This document shows, one piece after another, positions 12,451 to 26,828 of a stretch of 64,000 nt of DNA. The notes under the pieces are model-generated. The model saw only the letters and a list, made by a program, of their open reading frames with translations, was not told the origin of the DNA and made no database searches. The position numbers were made by a program, and so were the translations under genes. The stretch is from Sapria himalayana (taxonomy: Eukaryota > Streptophyta > Magnoliopsida > Malpighiales > Rafflesiaceae). Location: assembly GCA_029783825.1 (NCBI GenBank), contig JAREIK010002433.1, forward strand, positions 51,789-115,788, read 5' to 3'. Numbering within the stretch: the stretch's first letter is position 1; every line of letters begins with the position of its first letter.

Positions 12451-15400
12451 GACATTTAGATTTACAAAATCATGACATAGAGTTTTTAGTGATGTAGAAT
12501 TTAGCATGGTTCGTATTAAATCAAAATTTTGCAATGTTTGTAGTAAACTAAAACTCTTCATCTGTTATATCTGCTACTAAACTATATGTGTACACCTATC
12601 TATAAATATTTGTATAACTATATAAACTCTATATAATTAAATATAAGTATATTTGTAATTATGTATACATATATGTATATATATTTGTAAATCTATATAT
12701 TTATTTATAACTTTGTATATATTTATATACAACTACATATAACTTCATGTATGAATATATCAATATATAACTATATGTTTAACTATATATAACTAATTAT
12801 AACTATATATACTATAAACATATAAATATAAATAATTGTATCTTACTATATGTATAACTATAAAAACTTTTTACATTTAGATTAACGATTAATCAGTTAT
12901 AATAATAAAAAAGTAAAATTTATGATTAATTAAAAAATTTATTAAAATATTAATAAAATAATTATTTTTGTCTAATGAAATTATGATTATTAAGTATCGG
13001 AAGATGATAACTTTTTAATTCAAATAAGATAGATGTAAGGTATAGGTTGTTTTGTCGAATATGAGTTTTATAACCTGTTAAAATACTTAGACATAAATTA
13101 TTATTCTTCTTTTTTTATAGGACATGAAGAATCTAGATGCATTGCGTTTGTAAAAATTATATAAAATTTTTTCGTGATATCTAAAATGTCTCATGATTAG
13201 CTGATCTTTACTGTGTTTAGTGTATATTTAAATCTATCATATTTATTATTGTGAATATAATTTTAGATAGGAAAATCAAATTACAATCAATATTATTGAA
13301 AATTTGTGATGATAGAAAGATTAAGATAATACATAGATGAGTCTTGAAAATCAAATTCATACATTACAAAAAAATACATATGATGATGTATATGATGAAA
13401 TTTAAAGTTGTACAGATAATAACAGTTAGATTGAAAATGATGTTATAATTTTTATCATTTTATGACTTAATGATTTGTAATATTTTGTATTTTTTAGTTT
13501 TATTTTTAAAGATTATGTTACCATATTTTATTTTAATAAGTATTAATTATAATTTTAATATTATTTATTTTTTAAATATTTTTTTTAATTCATAATTTTA
13601 AATTTTCTATATACTAGGTATGTGTGTATATATTTTGTATTTACATTATGTATACATGTATCTACATAATAATTTCTGTCTATCTACAATGTGTATATGT
13701 ATATATTCAATATGAGTGTGTATACACATTGTATGTACATTCTATATACATTATGTATGTATTTTGTATATTGTAATACACAATAATTATATTATGTGTA
13801 TATATAGATACACATAACAATTAACACATCTATGTTATGTATAATATATTGATATATTGCCACCATCATGCTCAACACTTGCCGCCTGCACACACTATCC
13901 AGGGGACATGGCCCATAGTAGTCTAGGGTCTAGGGACTATGACCTTGTGAGGTGGACCAGGTGCCATGGACATGCCCTGACTAGGGTATGCTTGGCTCTC
14001 CTGGTTTAGACCCTGGCTATTCTAGGTTGGGCACGTGCCTGGCCAGATAATAACCATTCTCTTCATAATTGTTGGCAAAGATTTTCATGAGAACTATTTG
14101 GAGTATCTTAATTTTTTTTTCTATGAAGTTTGAGGTGATGAATATATATAATATTCATTATATTTGTTGCATAATTTTAATTTATGTATTTTTATTTAAA
14201 TTGTATCTAGTCTAGGTAGTGTAGTGCTTATATTGATGGCATGCTTCAAACACTTTTACTTTTGTTCTTTAAAAAAACATCATGTGTCTTGGGGTAGTCT
14301 TCAACATGTTAGCTGAAATGATGGTGGTTGTGGTGGTATTATCACTTTTTTTCTCCCATTTTATATCATGTTCAATAATATAAATACATGCATTTAGGTG
14401 CCTGATTCTTAATGCGACCAAACCTATAAAAGTGATTAAGTACAATGCCACACAGAAGAAGAAATACATGATGAAAATTTATCTTCGAGAGCAAGTTAGA
14501 TTTATAAGATATAAAGCATGTTGTGATTGAATTAGCATCAAGGTCATTAGAGATTGTATTATTTAGTTTTGGCACGTGTTATTTTTTTGTTATGTTTTGG
14601 AAGATAAAAATTCTGTTTGTTTGGACATGTACTGTTCTGATTTTCACTGCACGACTTTTTTTATTTTTTATTTGTCAATTAGTTTTTGTAAAGTATGAAG
14701 CCTGTGCAATTTGTTAATGATACTAGGTTTCTACTTACCATGCAGAGTTGGATGTTCTAACAATGCAATACTGGGCCTCATGTGGTAGCTCTTGTGGTGT
14801 GATGATCTTTCTTTTCAGTCATGTGGTGCATGACATGCACTATATATGTACAAGTATATAAGTATGAATATACTTGGTATATACAAACATATATAATGAA
14901 TATATACGTAGGTATATAACGAGTATGTACATAAGTGGGTGCATATATTTATTTGTAGACATGTATATATTGTCTTACATACACGCCCATTCACACACAC
15001 ACACATGTTTGAATATATAATTGCTTGGGCTAGTCTAGTCATCATCATGCATTGCTTACGGATGCAGGTCATAAAAGTCATGAATATTAGACCTTTCCCA
15101 AAATGTGGTATGAAGATATTTCTTATATATTCCAGCCTGGCAAACATAGGTTGGTTTTAAATCTTATAGTAATTGGGTATATAAGCAATTATCATATGGT
15201 ACAAAGAATATGTATGAAGAAATAAGTTTTCTTGCTGTTGGCACTTCAATGATTGGTTATAATTGTACTGTCTTAGGATGATGATAATGATGCTCGTGTA
15301 GTGTCGAGTAATTTTATTACATATCACAAAACTGTATTCAATTGGAAGGAAAAACATATCATTACATGATTTTTACAGGTCACAAGTGCCAAGAGGAATA

Positions 15401-15514
15401 TCGGGTCCTATTTAGGGAGAAGTAGCTCGCCACCACGTCAAAATCTCACTCAATCTCAATATAAGTGGTTGGTAGGGATGTTTATCAATCGAGCATCATC
15501 GCCAGCAGTACTTT

Positions 15515-15785
15515 TATTATCAGCGGTAGCAGCACCAGCTGCAGTAGCAGCATAAGCTGCTGTAGTAGTGGCTATAGCAGGGGTAGTGGAACTAGTAATG
15601 GCATCATCAGTAGCGGCAGCTACAGCAGCAGCAGTAGGAGCAGTAGTAGCAGCGGCGACGGTGGCAGCAGTAGCAGTAGTGGCAGTGGTAGTAGCAAAAG
15701 CAGGAGTAATAGTAGCAGCTGCGACGGCAGTAGCAGCAGAAGGAGCAATAGTAGCAGTGGTGGTGGCTGTAGCAGCAGCAAAGGC
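15515..15785 (+). repeat. GCA/GTA trinucleotide island, copy 2
   Basis: Triplet-repeat island at the same place in M as 2,633-2,970. It is shorter and lacks the pure GGCAGCAGC run of copy 1. Open frames on both strands follow from the repeat. Confidence 0.85.
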
Positions 15786-16784
15786 TATATATACGTACGT
15801 TTATATGCACATATATTACTACAATATTTGTACATATAATACTACAGTATAATAAGTACATATATACTGAGTATATACGTACACAGTATATATGTACATA
15901 AAATACTGCAGTAATATATGATCATATACACTATAGTATATATGAACATATATACTATAGTATTATATATTTATAAAAAGATAACTTTTTTTAATTTTTT
16001 TTGATTTTATTCACTTATTTAAATTTCATACAGATATGGTTCCTCATTATTCTTTATATGAAGTTTGTATAAGTAAGAGGATTTTTTATTAGACATGATG
16101 CACCGCAACTCGGACAGCTTTGTAGTAGTAAAAGATGGTGATCAGAGGAGCTGAGGAAGAGAAAGCCACATCAATGCACTGATAGATTATACTTTATGCA
16201 TTATCAGTAGATACATTGATGAATAAGATGTAATAAAATTTTGTTATGTCTTTGTTTTAAATATGTAAGACAATGGTTGCTTAGATTTCAGTTATTCAAA
16301 ATTATTATTCTAATAATTTATTCATCATTTTGTGTTGCACATTAGCATGGCGGAGTGCTCCATTTTTCTAGGTTTAAGATTCTTATTTATTTGTTAATGG
16401 TTACTACTATAGATGATCAGTCTCTATTTCATCTGCTAGTTCTTTGTTAGCTTGTCAGCTCAGTCATGGCGGGGCAGAGTAACCCCCTTATAAGCCTTGG
16501 GACTAGTAGAGAGTTTTGGTTGAGAGGAGGCAAGATGCGAACTTTGATGCTCCAAGCCTACCTCGTGGCTCCTCTTCTAGGTTTTTCTCTAATAGTTTTC
16601 AGAGATATTTTCTAAAATTTAAATAATCTTCGTATTTCATATTTATGTTGATAGCAAAGTAATCTGTCGTCTTTTTGAAGTATAAATGGGATCATATTAA
16701 TTTGTTGTAGTTTTGTGTCATCTTTGTGAAGAATAAATGGGATAATATTAATTTGGTGTAGTTTTGTATATTTATTAGGTTATG

Positions 16785-17395
16785 TGATTATATATATGTG
16801 CATATAATACTGCAGTATATACGTACATATATACTGTAGTATATAGTGCAAAAATACTGAGTATATATGTACATATATATCGAGTATATACGTACGTATA
16901 TACAGAGTACAAATATACCCAGTATATACGTGCATATAAACTTAGCATATATGTGCATATATAGTAGTATATACCTGCATATATACCTGGTATATACGTA
17001 CGTATATACCAGGTATATACGTATGTATAAACTCGGTATATACGTACTATAAACTCGATTAATACATATGTATGTAATCGGTACATACATATGTATATAC
17101 TTGGTATATACATACTTATATACTCAGTATACACACACATATATGCTGTAGTATATAAGTACGTATATACTAAGTATATACATACGTATATACTATAGTA
17201 TGTATGAATATACTATAGTATATGTACATATAATACTGCAGTATTATATGTAAATATATACTTAGCATTTGCATATATTTATACTTAGTATATACGGGCA
17301 TATAAACTTTGTATATACATGCATATACTCAGTATATATGTGTGTATATACTCGGTATATACGTACTATATACTATGTATATACATACATATATG
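16785..17395. repeat. Expanded palindromic TATATAC minisatellite, copy 2
   Basis: About 600 bases of ~20-25-base units alternating 'AGTATATACGTACATATAT'-like palindromes. Copy 1 has only ~58 bases here (3,930-3,987) and copy 3 has about 1 kb (42,115-43,150), so the array length is unstable. Confidence 0.8.
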
Positions 17396-17400
17396 TGATA

Positions 17401-17789
17401 AAGGCAATCTTAAATCATGATTGAATGAAAAATTAATTACTTACTTTTTAATTTACAGTATTACATATATTTTTATGCGCTAAGAAGGCAATGGCTAGAA
17501 AATTAAATATAGAACTAAAGGACATAATTTAGATCCAAAGATCACATCCTGTTTATGATTCTAGGAAAATAAAAAATATAAAGAGATATTTTAGTAAAAT
17601 GAAGATTGTTGCTGGCGATAGTCATCTCTTAAAATATTTCTTTGCTAGATCTTTCTCTATTTGGTTTTATTCGTAGTGTGTTCATTTTCACTCCCCTAAA
17701 AGCATGGCAAAGCAAATGAATGAGTGCTAAACTTGTATTGAAAGTCATTAAATAAAAGGTATTGAAAACTTTCATGAAAATATCAACAA
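17401..17789. other. Unassigned stretch
   Basis: AT-rich sequence between the M minisatellite and the copia remnant. It probably includes the 3' end of the copia element, but I find no recognisable LTR. Confidence 0.4.
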
Positions 17790-17835
17790 TTTTTTAGAGG
17801 AAATATGACGGAGTTAAAAAATGCTGAACATGACA

Positions 17836-18341
17836 TTTTCATGAATAAAATGGTAGTCAATTTCAATGTATTTGATGCAAGCATGAAACATATGATTATG
17901 TAATAAGTGAATAACATTTTGATTGTCACAAAGGAGGAGAGGTTGATGTTCGGTTTGAATTCCAACGTCATGGAGAAGATATTGGAGTCACATGAGATCA
18001 GCAATAGTAGTGACCATAGTGTAATATTATGTTTATGCACTAGAGTGGGAGATGGTAGGTTACTTTTTGGAACCAAAATTGATGTATTTTCATGAATAAA
18101 ATAATAGTTAATTTCAATGTGTTTGATGCAAGCATGAAAAATATGATTATGTAATAAGTGTGAATAACATTTTGATTATCATGAAGAAAGAGAGGGTGAC
18201 GTTCGAGTTGAATGCCAATGTCATGAAGAAGATATTGGAGTCACATGAGATTAGTAACAATAGTGACCATGGTGTGATATTATACTTATGCACTAGAATG
18301 AAAGATATTTGATTACTTATTTAAAGCAAAATTAATGTATT
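17836..18341 (-). repeat. Tandem duplication inside the copia RNase H remnant
   Basis: Two adjacent ~251-base copies, 17,836-18,086 and 18,087-18,341, both containing 'CATGAATAAAAT' and 'TTTGATGCAAGCATGAAA'. The segment encodes the end of copia RNase H (minus-strand 'VTIKMLF' then 'FMLASNTLKLTTI', comparable to the CDN...FHxRTKHI region). The copies have diverged noticeably, so the duplication is not recent. Confidence 0.8.
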
Positions 18342-18830
18342 TTGATTCAAGAAAGATGCAAAAACTAAAAGTAATTAGTTGAGTTAAAAGGATGACTTAC
18401 CTAATCTACATTACAAAAGGCATTAAAAGTAAGTGAAATTTATTATAAATATTTCAAACCACATTTGAGGGTTTCCTTGATGCAACTAAGTATGTGTTTG
18501 ACTACATGAAAGTCCATGGTTGGATTTTGGAAGTGTTGATTGACTAAGTTTACAGCATAACTATGGTTAAGGCGAGTTAATGTGAGACATTAAAGGGACC
18601 CACAAAGTCATTGGTAAGTTATAAGATTAGTGAGATGCTCATCATCTGGAAGAGTAGGTTAGTGGACAATGAGATAATTTGATTTTGTAGCATCAAGCAT
18701 GTTTTTTTTAACTAACAGGTCATGTGCATTTTAATTTTGACTAAAAAAAGAGGCATCAGAAAATTTTTAACCTCTATCCCATAAAATAATTGAGATTGCA
18801 TAAATACTTCAAAGAGAAAGCATCATTTAG

Positions 18831-19395
18831 TCAAGTAATGAGGTAAGATATAAAAAAGTGGTCATTACTAATAAGAATTTTATAATCAAGATAAACAAGA
18901 AAGAGGACAAGATAAGTAAGTGTGATGAATGAATAAAGAGTTATAAGCTTGATTGATTTTAAAACAAAAAAAAAGATTTTTGACAAAAGTTTAGCAACCC
19001 AAGCACAAGGGGCTTGTTTATGGCCATATATAGACTTATGTTGGAGACAAACACAATGCAGGCAGATTGTTCTCACAAAACTAGGAGATTATTCCATGAA
19101 AATCTTCTCAAAGAGATAACCAATTAGGAAAATATTCTTCACAATAGAAAGGATGAGATGACTAGTGGTAGCCATGAAGGGCTAAATATTTCACCAAAAT
19201 CAAGTCTAGGAATTTGGGAAAATCTCTTAGCAACTAAACATGCTTTAAAGCAATCAATCATATCATATTATTTGAATTTGGTGCAATATACCATTTTTTT
19301 GCCAATAACATTAAGATTAGAAGGTTTGGACACTAAAGTCCTTATTGTTATTAGCATGAATAGTAGCAAGTTCTTCTTGCATTGAAGGTATGCTG
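18831..19395 (-). pseudogene. Copia reverse transcriptase remnant
   Basis: The RVT_2-type start is visible as 'MQEELATIHANNN' near 19,385. It is followed by 'LVAKRFSQIPRLDFGEIFSP' and, in the last 81 codons, 'HKSIYGHKQAPCAW' and the degraded active site YLDY (usually YVDD). Loss of the second aspartate and several stops show that it is inactive. The plus-strand frame at 19,158-19,385 is a shadow of this remnant. Confidence 0.85.
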
Positions 19396-20103
19396 ATGGA
19401 GAACCTTGAGAGTATTTTTTTAGTGTCTTAGGATAATTGCTAACAATAAAGACAATTCTTGAAATCTATTCATCAAGATTAGAAAAAGTTATAATGGAAA
19501 GATTATGAAAGAAAGATAATTCATTTTTTATTTAGAGAAAACAGATCTCATTGACTATGTGTTGAGAAATGTAAATCTAATTTGATGGTGGATCAAGACA
19601 TCTATAAAATTTGTGTAAAAAATTATATCCCAAGAAAGAACAAGGTACAACCTTTTTTGAAGATTTGTGCATGTTAGAGGTTTTTAAATCAATAATGAAG
19701 AGTATGCCAAAAACACATAAGATATATTAACTTGGATGGTAATCAAATAATTTAAAACATTGATAATTATTACCAATAGAAAATAGATGTAGTGTGTTAA
19801 TAAGATAAGACATAAGTAGCAATTAAGAAGGTATCAACTAGATTTTAAAGGGACATCAGCATGAAAAACAAGGGTAAAACTTATTTCTACAATATGTCAA
19901 TATTTTATCTCAGCTAACACCTAATCCATTTTTTTCATGGGTATGTAAATATGATATTTATTTTAACCCATATTGAAGCAAATGATTTGAAAAATTACTT
20001 GAAAAAAACTCATCTCCTCCATCATATTACAAAGTTTTTATCAAAAAGGTTTTCACAAACATTTATAAATTTAGAAAACATGTGTAAAAATTAGATTTGT
20101 AGC

Positions 20104-20400
20104 TTAATGGATATACACATATGTATCAGATAAAATAAATAATAAAAATAACATTGTATAAAATTTATGGGTGTAAAAAAGAAGTATTGTGCCAAATATA
20201 TCACTGTAAATTTTTTCAAGATGAAAACTTATAGTAGTTTTTGATTTATTAAATAAACCTTTGTGATAGTTTCCAAGTTGATAATTAGTGCAAGGAGTAT
20301 CCTTAACTATCAAATTGGAAATAGTAATAACCTTTTTATTCTCTAAATTCTTTAAAGAGACATAATTAGGATGCACTAAATGAGCATACCAAATTTTTGA
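20104..20400 (-). pseudogene. Copia GAG-pre-integrase domain
   Basis: A 90-codon open piece carrying the pre-integrase signature: 'HPNYVSLKNLENKKVITI', then a Cys-containing 'NYQLGNYHKGLFN', then 'SDIF' leading into the integrase core. In intact copies this region contributes the zinc-binding part of integrase. Here the CxxC is reduced to a single cysteine, and the frame breaks at both ends. Confidence 0.8.
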
Positions 20401-20770
20401 GTATAATACTTGAGATTTTGTAATAATATAAGTTTCACTTTTTTCATGTTAAAGGATAAAACGAATTCTTATTTATGATAATTTGTCATTATCTACTATA
20501 TGAAATCCTTGATAAAAAAATAGAAAAAGTTTAATTCAAATAACAAACATTATCATGAATAAGTTGACTAACAGATAATAAATTATTTTTTATCTCAAGA
20601 ACTATTAAAACATCTTTAAAATTTAATATATCATGATGAATTTAAAAAGAAACATTACCAGTATAGTAAGTAATTTGTAATGCTTCTCTATCTCCAAAAA
20701 GGATGTGATCATTATCAAAATAAAGGTTTCAAAGTTTTTAATTCAATTCACATTTGAGGATACTCAGCTT

Positions 20771-21159
20771 TGTGAACAGCTGAATTTTAACTCATAATTT
20801 TCCAAGGGAATCCATCTAGGTGAAGATGGCATGCTCAAGGATGTGAATTTTAAATTATTATAACTTAGATTACCCAGAACTTTTTGAGTTATGTGGAACA
20901 AAGTTTAAGTAATAATTTGTAATAAATCTTCCTATCCTCCCCCTATTTTTTTACAAATCATACTTTTAGCATATTTAATGCTCCTAGTAGATTGAATAAT
21001 CTAATCTCATATAATTATAATTGCTTTCCAAAATGATATATCATCTCGAGAGGAGATATTCCAAATATCATATGAGGCAAGATAGTAATGATGGATCCAA
21101 TGGATCTATAATGAATCCTATTTATTATTGATACACAATAGTTTCTTAATGAAAAAAAA
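20771..21159. other. Unassigned stretch between copia and LINE remnants
   Basis: No domain is recognised. It includes 'CCTCCCCCTATTTTTTTA' at ~20,938, a polypurine-like tract on the minus strand. The junction between the two elements lies somewhere in here. Confidence 0.4.
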
Positions 21160-22700
21160 TATCATTCTTTAGGTTGATCAAAAGAAGAGTCAACCCTCTG
21201 TGAGAAATAGGTTTATAAACCATGCTCTATGAGATCTTGTGCCTATATATATCTTTCTATGGTTGGGGAGCCCTATAAAAATCTTCTACACAAGTTATCA
21301 ATGAAAATAACAATAGCCTGAGGGATGAGGAAGAGTAAAAACTAGTATCATCAATTCCTTGAATGATAAAATCCAACAACTCTATCCTCTTTGTGACAGA
21401 CAATAGTTTTTCAACCCACAGTTGTATTATATAAGAGATCTAATGGACTAGAGAAGAATTGTGAAGTGATCAATCTACTTGATGATTATGAAACTCCAAT
21501 AAATATAAAAGGTAGTTTGATGTGTGAGAAATAAGAATTATTAATGATCAATTCATGGTGCTCAAGTTTTATCCCTCCAAATAAGATGTTCAATTTGGAA
21601 GGATTACCTTGCAGTCCTAATGGTTCGGAAAATAATTGTACACTATCTAATAAGGAATGAATAGAAGATCATTCTCTTTTTGAAAAAAAAAAGATAAAGA
21701 TCATCTACATACATAAGATGAGAAATGTATTGTTTAGTATGTCATGGATGGAACAAAAAAATAGTATCTAGTGGTATAATTAATTAGTTTTGATGGGTAT
21801 TCCATAGCAATAATAAAGATGTGGGGAGATAGTGGATCATCACAAGTCAAACCTTTTCTTTTCTGAAAAATACTCATGCATATGCCCATTTATAATTATG
21901 GAATAGCTGGTGGTTGAAATACACAAATAAAAAATATTGATGATCTTGTTTGGGAAGCCTAGTGCATGCAACATCTCAGTTATGAATACCCAATTTACCA
22001 TGTCAAAGATCTTTTGTAGGTCTATCTTAAAACACCTAGGAGATATACCCTTCCTTGTATATCTCCTAATTAGATGTTGAGCAAGAAGAAAATTATTCAT
22101 TATTAACCTTCCTTAGTATACCAAAGTTTGGTCAATAAAATCATTAGCTATAGACTTGATTTATGAAATTATTAGTTTAAATATGATCAAGTTAATGACA
22201 TTACAAGAAGAAATCAATCTATAATCTTTAATAGTAGATGCATGAAAAGATTTAAGTATTAAAACAATACGTGCATGATTGGTATTTTCCAAGCTTTTGC
22301 CATTAATAATAAATGCTTATCATGCATTAGTAACATCTTGTCTAATATAATTCCTTGAGTGTTTATAAAATTTCAAGGAAACCCCATCAGACCCTAGGTT
22401 TTTTAAATCCTCAGTATTAAAAAGGGTAAATTTCTTTTTTTTTATAGAAAAAGGATAAAGACAATTTATTATATGTTCAAGGGTAAAGATCATTCCAAAC
22501 ATGACTACGTCCACCTAGATAAGAGAGAGATTGTATGTAGTCCCAAAAATATTTTGAATATTATTTGTGAATTTTAATGTCACTCCTCCCAAAGAGCTAG
22601 TTGGGTCCCCATTTCCATCGATGAAAGAGACAATATAATTATTTTACAACCTTGAGTTTATCATGGCATGAAATGCAATGCCCAAAAAAATGATTTGGGC
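21160..22700 (-). mobile_element. L1-type LINE remnant (reverse transcriptase region)
   Basis: Minus-strand pieces follow plant L1 ORF2 order. 22,320-22,660 has a pre-RT segment ending 'KNLGSDGVSLKFYKHSRN' (usual box SPGPDGF) and 'DVTNA'. 21,840-22,100 is the palm region with 'HLIRRYTRKGISPRCFKIDL', 'FDMVNW' (usual YDSVxW) and 'ALGFPNKIINIFYLCIST'. Around 21,690-21,720 a degraded DDL catalytic box precedes 'EPLGLQGNPSK...NILFGGI'. 21,200-21,430 resembles the post-RT region. Neither ORF1 nor endonuclease is present, which fits 5' truncation or decay. It is a different LINE copy from that at 27-31 kb. Confidence 0.85.
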
Positions 22701-23116
22701 AAATAAATAAGATAAATGTTGGGTTAAGCCAAACTTGGGTTTTCTAAGAAATTAAGAAATGATTAAATGATAATTAATAAATATTAAATGATATATGATT
22801 ATATTGATAAATGTCCAGTGCAAATGAATATGTAAATATATAATTGAGAATTATATGTTAAATAAGAAATTGACCAAACCCGAAAAAGTAACTAATATAA
22901 AAAGGGCAAAATATAAATTTCATAAATGAGGACCTAAGGGTCATATATTAATATATTTATATGCCTAAGTATGATTATGAGAAACTTGAAATGCAAATAA
23001 AATAAAATATGGGCTATATAATATTTATATATTTTTATAATATATGAATATATTATGAGAAACTTGTTATAACTAGACATATAAAATATAGAATATATAT
23101 GTCTAAAAAGTAAAAT
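22701..23116. other. AT-rich unassigned stretch
   Basis: No gene or recognised repeat. It ends where the inverted copy of the compound unit begins. Confidence 0.4.
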
Positions 23117-23289
23117 TAACTCATATTAAACAGACCAACCTATCACTTAACTCTAACTTATTTGAATTAAAAAGTTATCATCTTCAGATACTTCATAATC
23201 ATAATTTCATTAAAAAAAATACTTATTTTCTTAATATTTAAATAAATTTTTTAATTAATCAGAAATATACATTTTTATTCTTATAGCTA

Positions 23290-25668
23290 ATTAATTCCTA
23301 TTCTAAATGTAATATGTTTTTATAGTTATACATATAGTAAGATACAATTATTCATCGTTATATGTTATTATACATATAGTATATATAGTTATATATATAT
23401 ATATATATATTTAAACATATAGTTATATATAGATATATTCATATAAGTAATTATATTTAGTTGTACATAAATATATTCAAAGTTATAAACAAATAAACAG
23501 ATTTACATATATGTATACATAATTACAAATATAGTTATATATAATTATATAGAATTTTATATAGTTATACAAATATTAATATATAGGTTTACACATATAA
23601 TTTAGTAGCACATATAACAGATGAAGAGTTTTAGATTACTACAAACCTTGCAAATTATTGATTTAATGCAAAAATTGCTAAATTCTACTTCACTAAAAAC
23701 TTTATCTCATGATTTTGCAAACCTTAATGTCATAAATATATATAATTCTATAATATATATCTACATATATACTGATATATATTTACATATACAAATATAG
23801 TAGTATATATGTATTCACTAGTATATATGTATTTGTACATATATTCTTGTATATATGTATAAGTATTTATATGTACATATATACTGGTAAATGTACATAT
23901 GCACTATAGTGCATATGTACATATATACACTATAGTATATATGTACATGTATATATATTTACACTATAGTATATATGTACAAATATGTACATATATACTT
24001 GTAAATACTTATACATATATACCAGTATATATGTATATGTACATACAATATATGTACATGTACATATATACTCAATCAAGTTCCACGCTTAAAATCACTT
24101 GGCTACTCAATGAATGTTTTCATGTAGATAACAAGTGAATAAGCAAAGCACAAACTAGATGATAGGTAATATTAAATAGAAATGCATTATAGTCTATTGA
24201 AGTTGATAATTTAGCCATGAAAGAAACATAATAGAGAACCTAATATGATAACAAGTTTCAAATTTTATGAATATTTTTTCAGCATTCATTAGTTTAATAA
24301 GGAAAAAGAAGGCATTATGTGATGGCTATCATCCAAATCATACCTGATTTTTATGCTGGTTTGCATTGATCCATAGCTTCAATACCTCATTTTAAGCAGT
24401 AGCAAACTCAAGAGATTTGTATGATTTCATTAACAACTCATGTAGCTTTCCCCAAGTGTACCCAATGAACTGAGGGTGTAAATTGTTAAATAAATTGGAG
24501 CTTATATTATTCTCATTATTATAGAAACATTGTGATATGATTACAAGTTTCAAATTTTATGAATATTTTATCAGCATTAATTAGTTTTATAAGGAAAAAA
24601 AAAGTAACACATAATAACTATCATCCAAATCATACATGATTTATGATACTATCTTGCATTAATCCATAACTCCATGTAATTATACGTAGTTATACAAAAA
24701 TGTATACAAATTTATAAACAAATATATAGATTTATATATATGTATTAATAGTTAAAAAAATAATTATATTTAATTATATTTAGTTTTAATTGGTTTTACA
24801 AATATTTATATATAGTTATACACATATAATTGAACATTATGTTGTATGTTGTTATACATGTAATTATAAATATAGTTACATGTGGTTAAACATATAGTTA
24901 CACATATAGTTATACTTATATTTATACAAGTAGGTATATATATTTATTCATATAGATACGCATAGGTATAGATATAATAAAATACATTTTAATATACAAA
25001 ATATATACAATTGTATATTAAATATATATTATAAATTATATATTTAAATAAAATTATGTATAAAGCTTTTATAGTTATACATATAATAAGATACAATTAT
25101 TTATAGTTATATGTTATTATACATATAGTATATATAGATATAAATATTTTTATATAGTTAAACATATAGTTATATATAGATATATTCATACAAATAATTA
25201 TACATAATTATATAAAGTTATAAATAAATATATAGATTTACATATATGTATACATAGTTACAAATATAATTATATAAAGTGTTATATAGTTATACAAATA
25301 TTTATATATAGTTATACAAATATTGGTATATAGTTATACAAATATTGGTATCTAGTTATACAATATAGTTTAACACAATGGTGTATGTTATTATACATGT
25401 AATTATAAATATAGTTAAATGTGGTTATACATATAGTTACACATATAGTTATACTTATATTTATACATGTAGGTATATATATATATTTTTATGTAATTTT
25501 CTATATGTATACATAGAGTTATCTATAGGTATATATATGGTAAAATACACTTTTATATACTAATATATAAAAATGTATATTAAATATATTTTGTTTATTA
25601 TATTTTTAAATATAATAATGTATATGTTATAGTTATACATATAGTCAAAGACAATTATTTATAGTTAT
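23290..25668 (-). repeat. T module, inverted copy
   Basis: AT-rich tandem sequence with 'TATACATAGTTACAAATATA'-type units. It is the reverse complement of 10,491-12,880 and includes the palindromic minisatellite (23,740-24,080) and the duplicated segment (24,230-24,675). No gene is seen. Confidence 0.75.
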
Positions 25669-25925
25669 ATGTTCTCATACCTATGGGATCCAATTGAAAA
25701 AAGACACAAAATAGAAAACAAACAAGTTCAGGATAAAACAGATCAGAACAAAGTAAATGTGATCTTGTATTTCATGCATTCAAAATATAAATATAAATAC
25801 AATTTGAATCTCCTAGAAATAGATGATGTCATCCACATAATACAACAAAACTCAAGCAAAATAGGCAAAGATTACGTCTACATCCAGATATGTCAACAAA
25901 GATTGTCTCATCATGCTAAAATTAT

Positions 25926-26474
<549 letters not shown>

Positions 26475-26828
26475 TCAATCCCTTTGTTGTATGGCAATAA
26501 AAAGTTCTAATGAGAGAAACAAACAGAATCAATAGACTTCAAGAGATTGTCACTAGAGATGGAGGTCCTGCTTTACCTAGTTCAGAGAGTCAATTTAGCT
26601 AATACCCACACAATTTATTCATAATTGACGTAAACCCTAATTATATGTTTAATAAAATATTGTAAAATATTATTAATTAATAAAATATTAGGTAAAATAA
26701 TCTAATAGCAAAATTTGTGAACGTATTTTATTATATATTATTTATTAGGCTAAGAATTATGAATTATATGTTTTATAATAAATATTGCGTGCAAATATTT
26801 GAACCTAATTAAATTATGATTTTATAAA

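Larger units (their letters stand above)
10491..12880 (+). repeat. T module, copy 1 (AT-rich tandem repeats)
   Basis: Built of 'AACTATATGTATAACTATAT'-type units. A longer period near 530 bases is visible: 10,590-11,120 resembles 11,130-11,500, and part of it recurs at 12,600-12,880 (each with 'TTTGTAACTATGTATACAT' or a close variant). Interspersed are a duplicated non-AT segment (11,490-11,930) and a palindromic minisatellite (12,100-12,450). The whole module recurs inverted at 23,290-25,668. No gene is seen. Confidence 0.75.
13000..17400 (+). repeat. Compound repeat unit, copy 2 (J and M modules only)
   Basis: J at 13,000-13,850 and M at 13,850-17,400, in the same order as 335-3,987. After 17,400 the expected X module is absent and copia/LINE debris begins. 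Compared with copy 1 it has an extra moderately GC block (13,940-14,215, with 'GGTGGACCAGGTGCCATGGA') and a much longer terminal minisatellite. Confidence 0.75.
17790..20770 (-). mobile_element. Ty1/copia retrotransposon pol remnant
   Basis: Reading from 20,770 down on the minus strand, the copia domain order is visible in broken frames. First is a protease end with a 'NNLLSVSQL' box (~20,560-20,600). Next come GAG-pre-integrase (20,104-20,400, 'HPNYVSLKNLENKKV', 'YSDIFGTI') and an integrase core piece (~19,850-20,060, 'HIVEISFTLVFHADVPLK'). Reverse transcriptase follows (18,831-19,390, 'KACLVAKRFSQIPRLDFGE', 'KSIYGHKQAPCAW'; the YVDD catalytic box reads YLDY). RNase H is last (17,790-18,340). 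The order protease-integrase-RT-RNase H is that of Copia, not Gypsy. Stops and frameshifts throughout make it a relic. No LTRs are recognised, so the boundaries are those of the coding remnant only. Confidence 0.85.

Noticed and set aside
12161..12475. Tyr/Ile/His-rich plus-strand frames in TATATGTACATATA arrays (also 16.8-17.1 and 42.0-42.8 kb)
   Set aside because: Low-complexity palindromic satellite. Frames on both strands are equally open.
19158..19385. Plus-strand 75-codon frame
   Set aside because: It is opposite the copia reverse transcriptase remnant, which explains the sequence on the minus strand.
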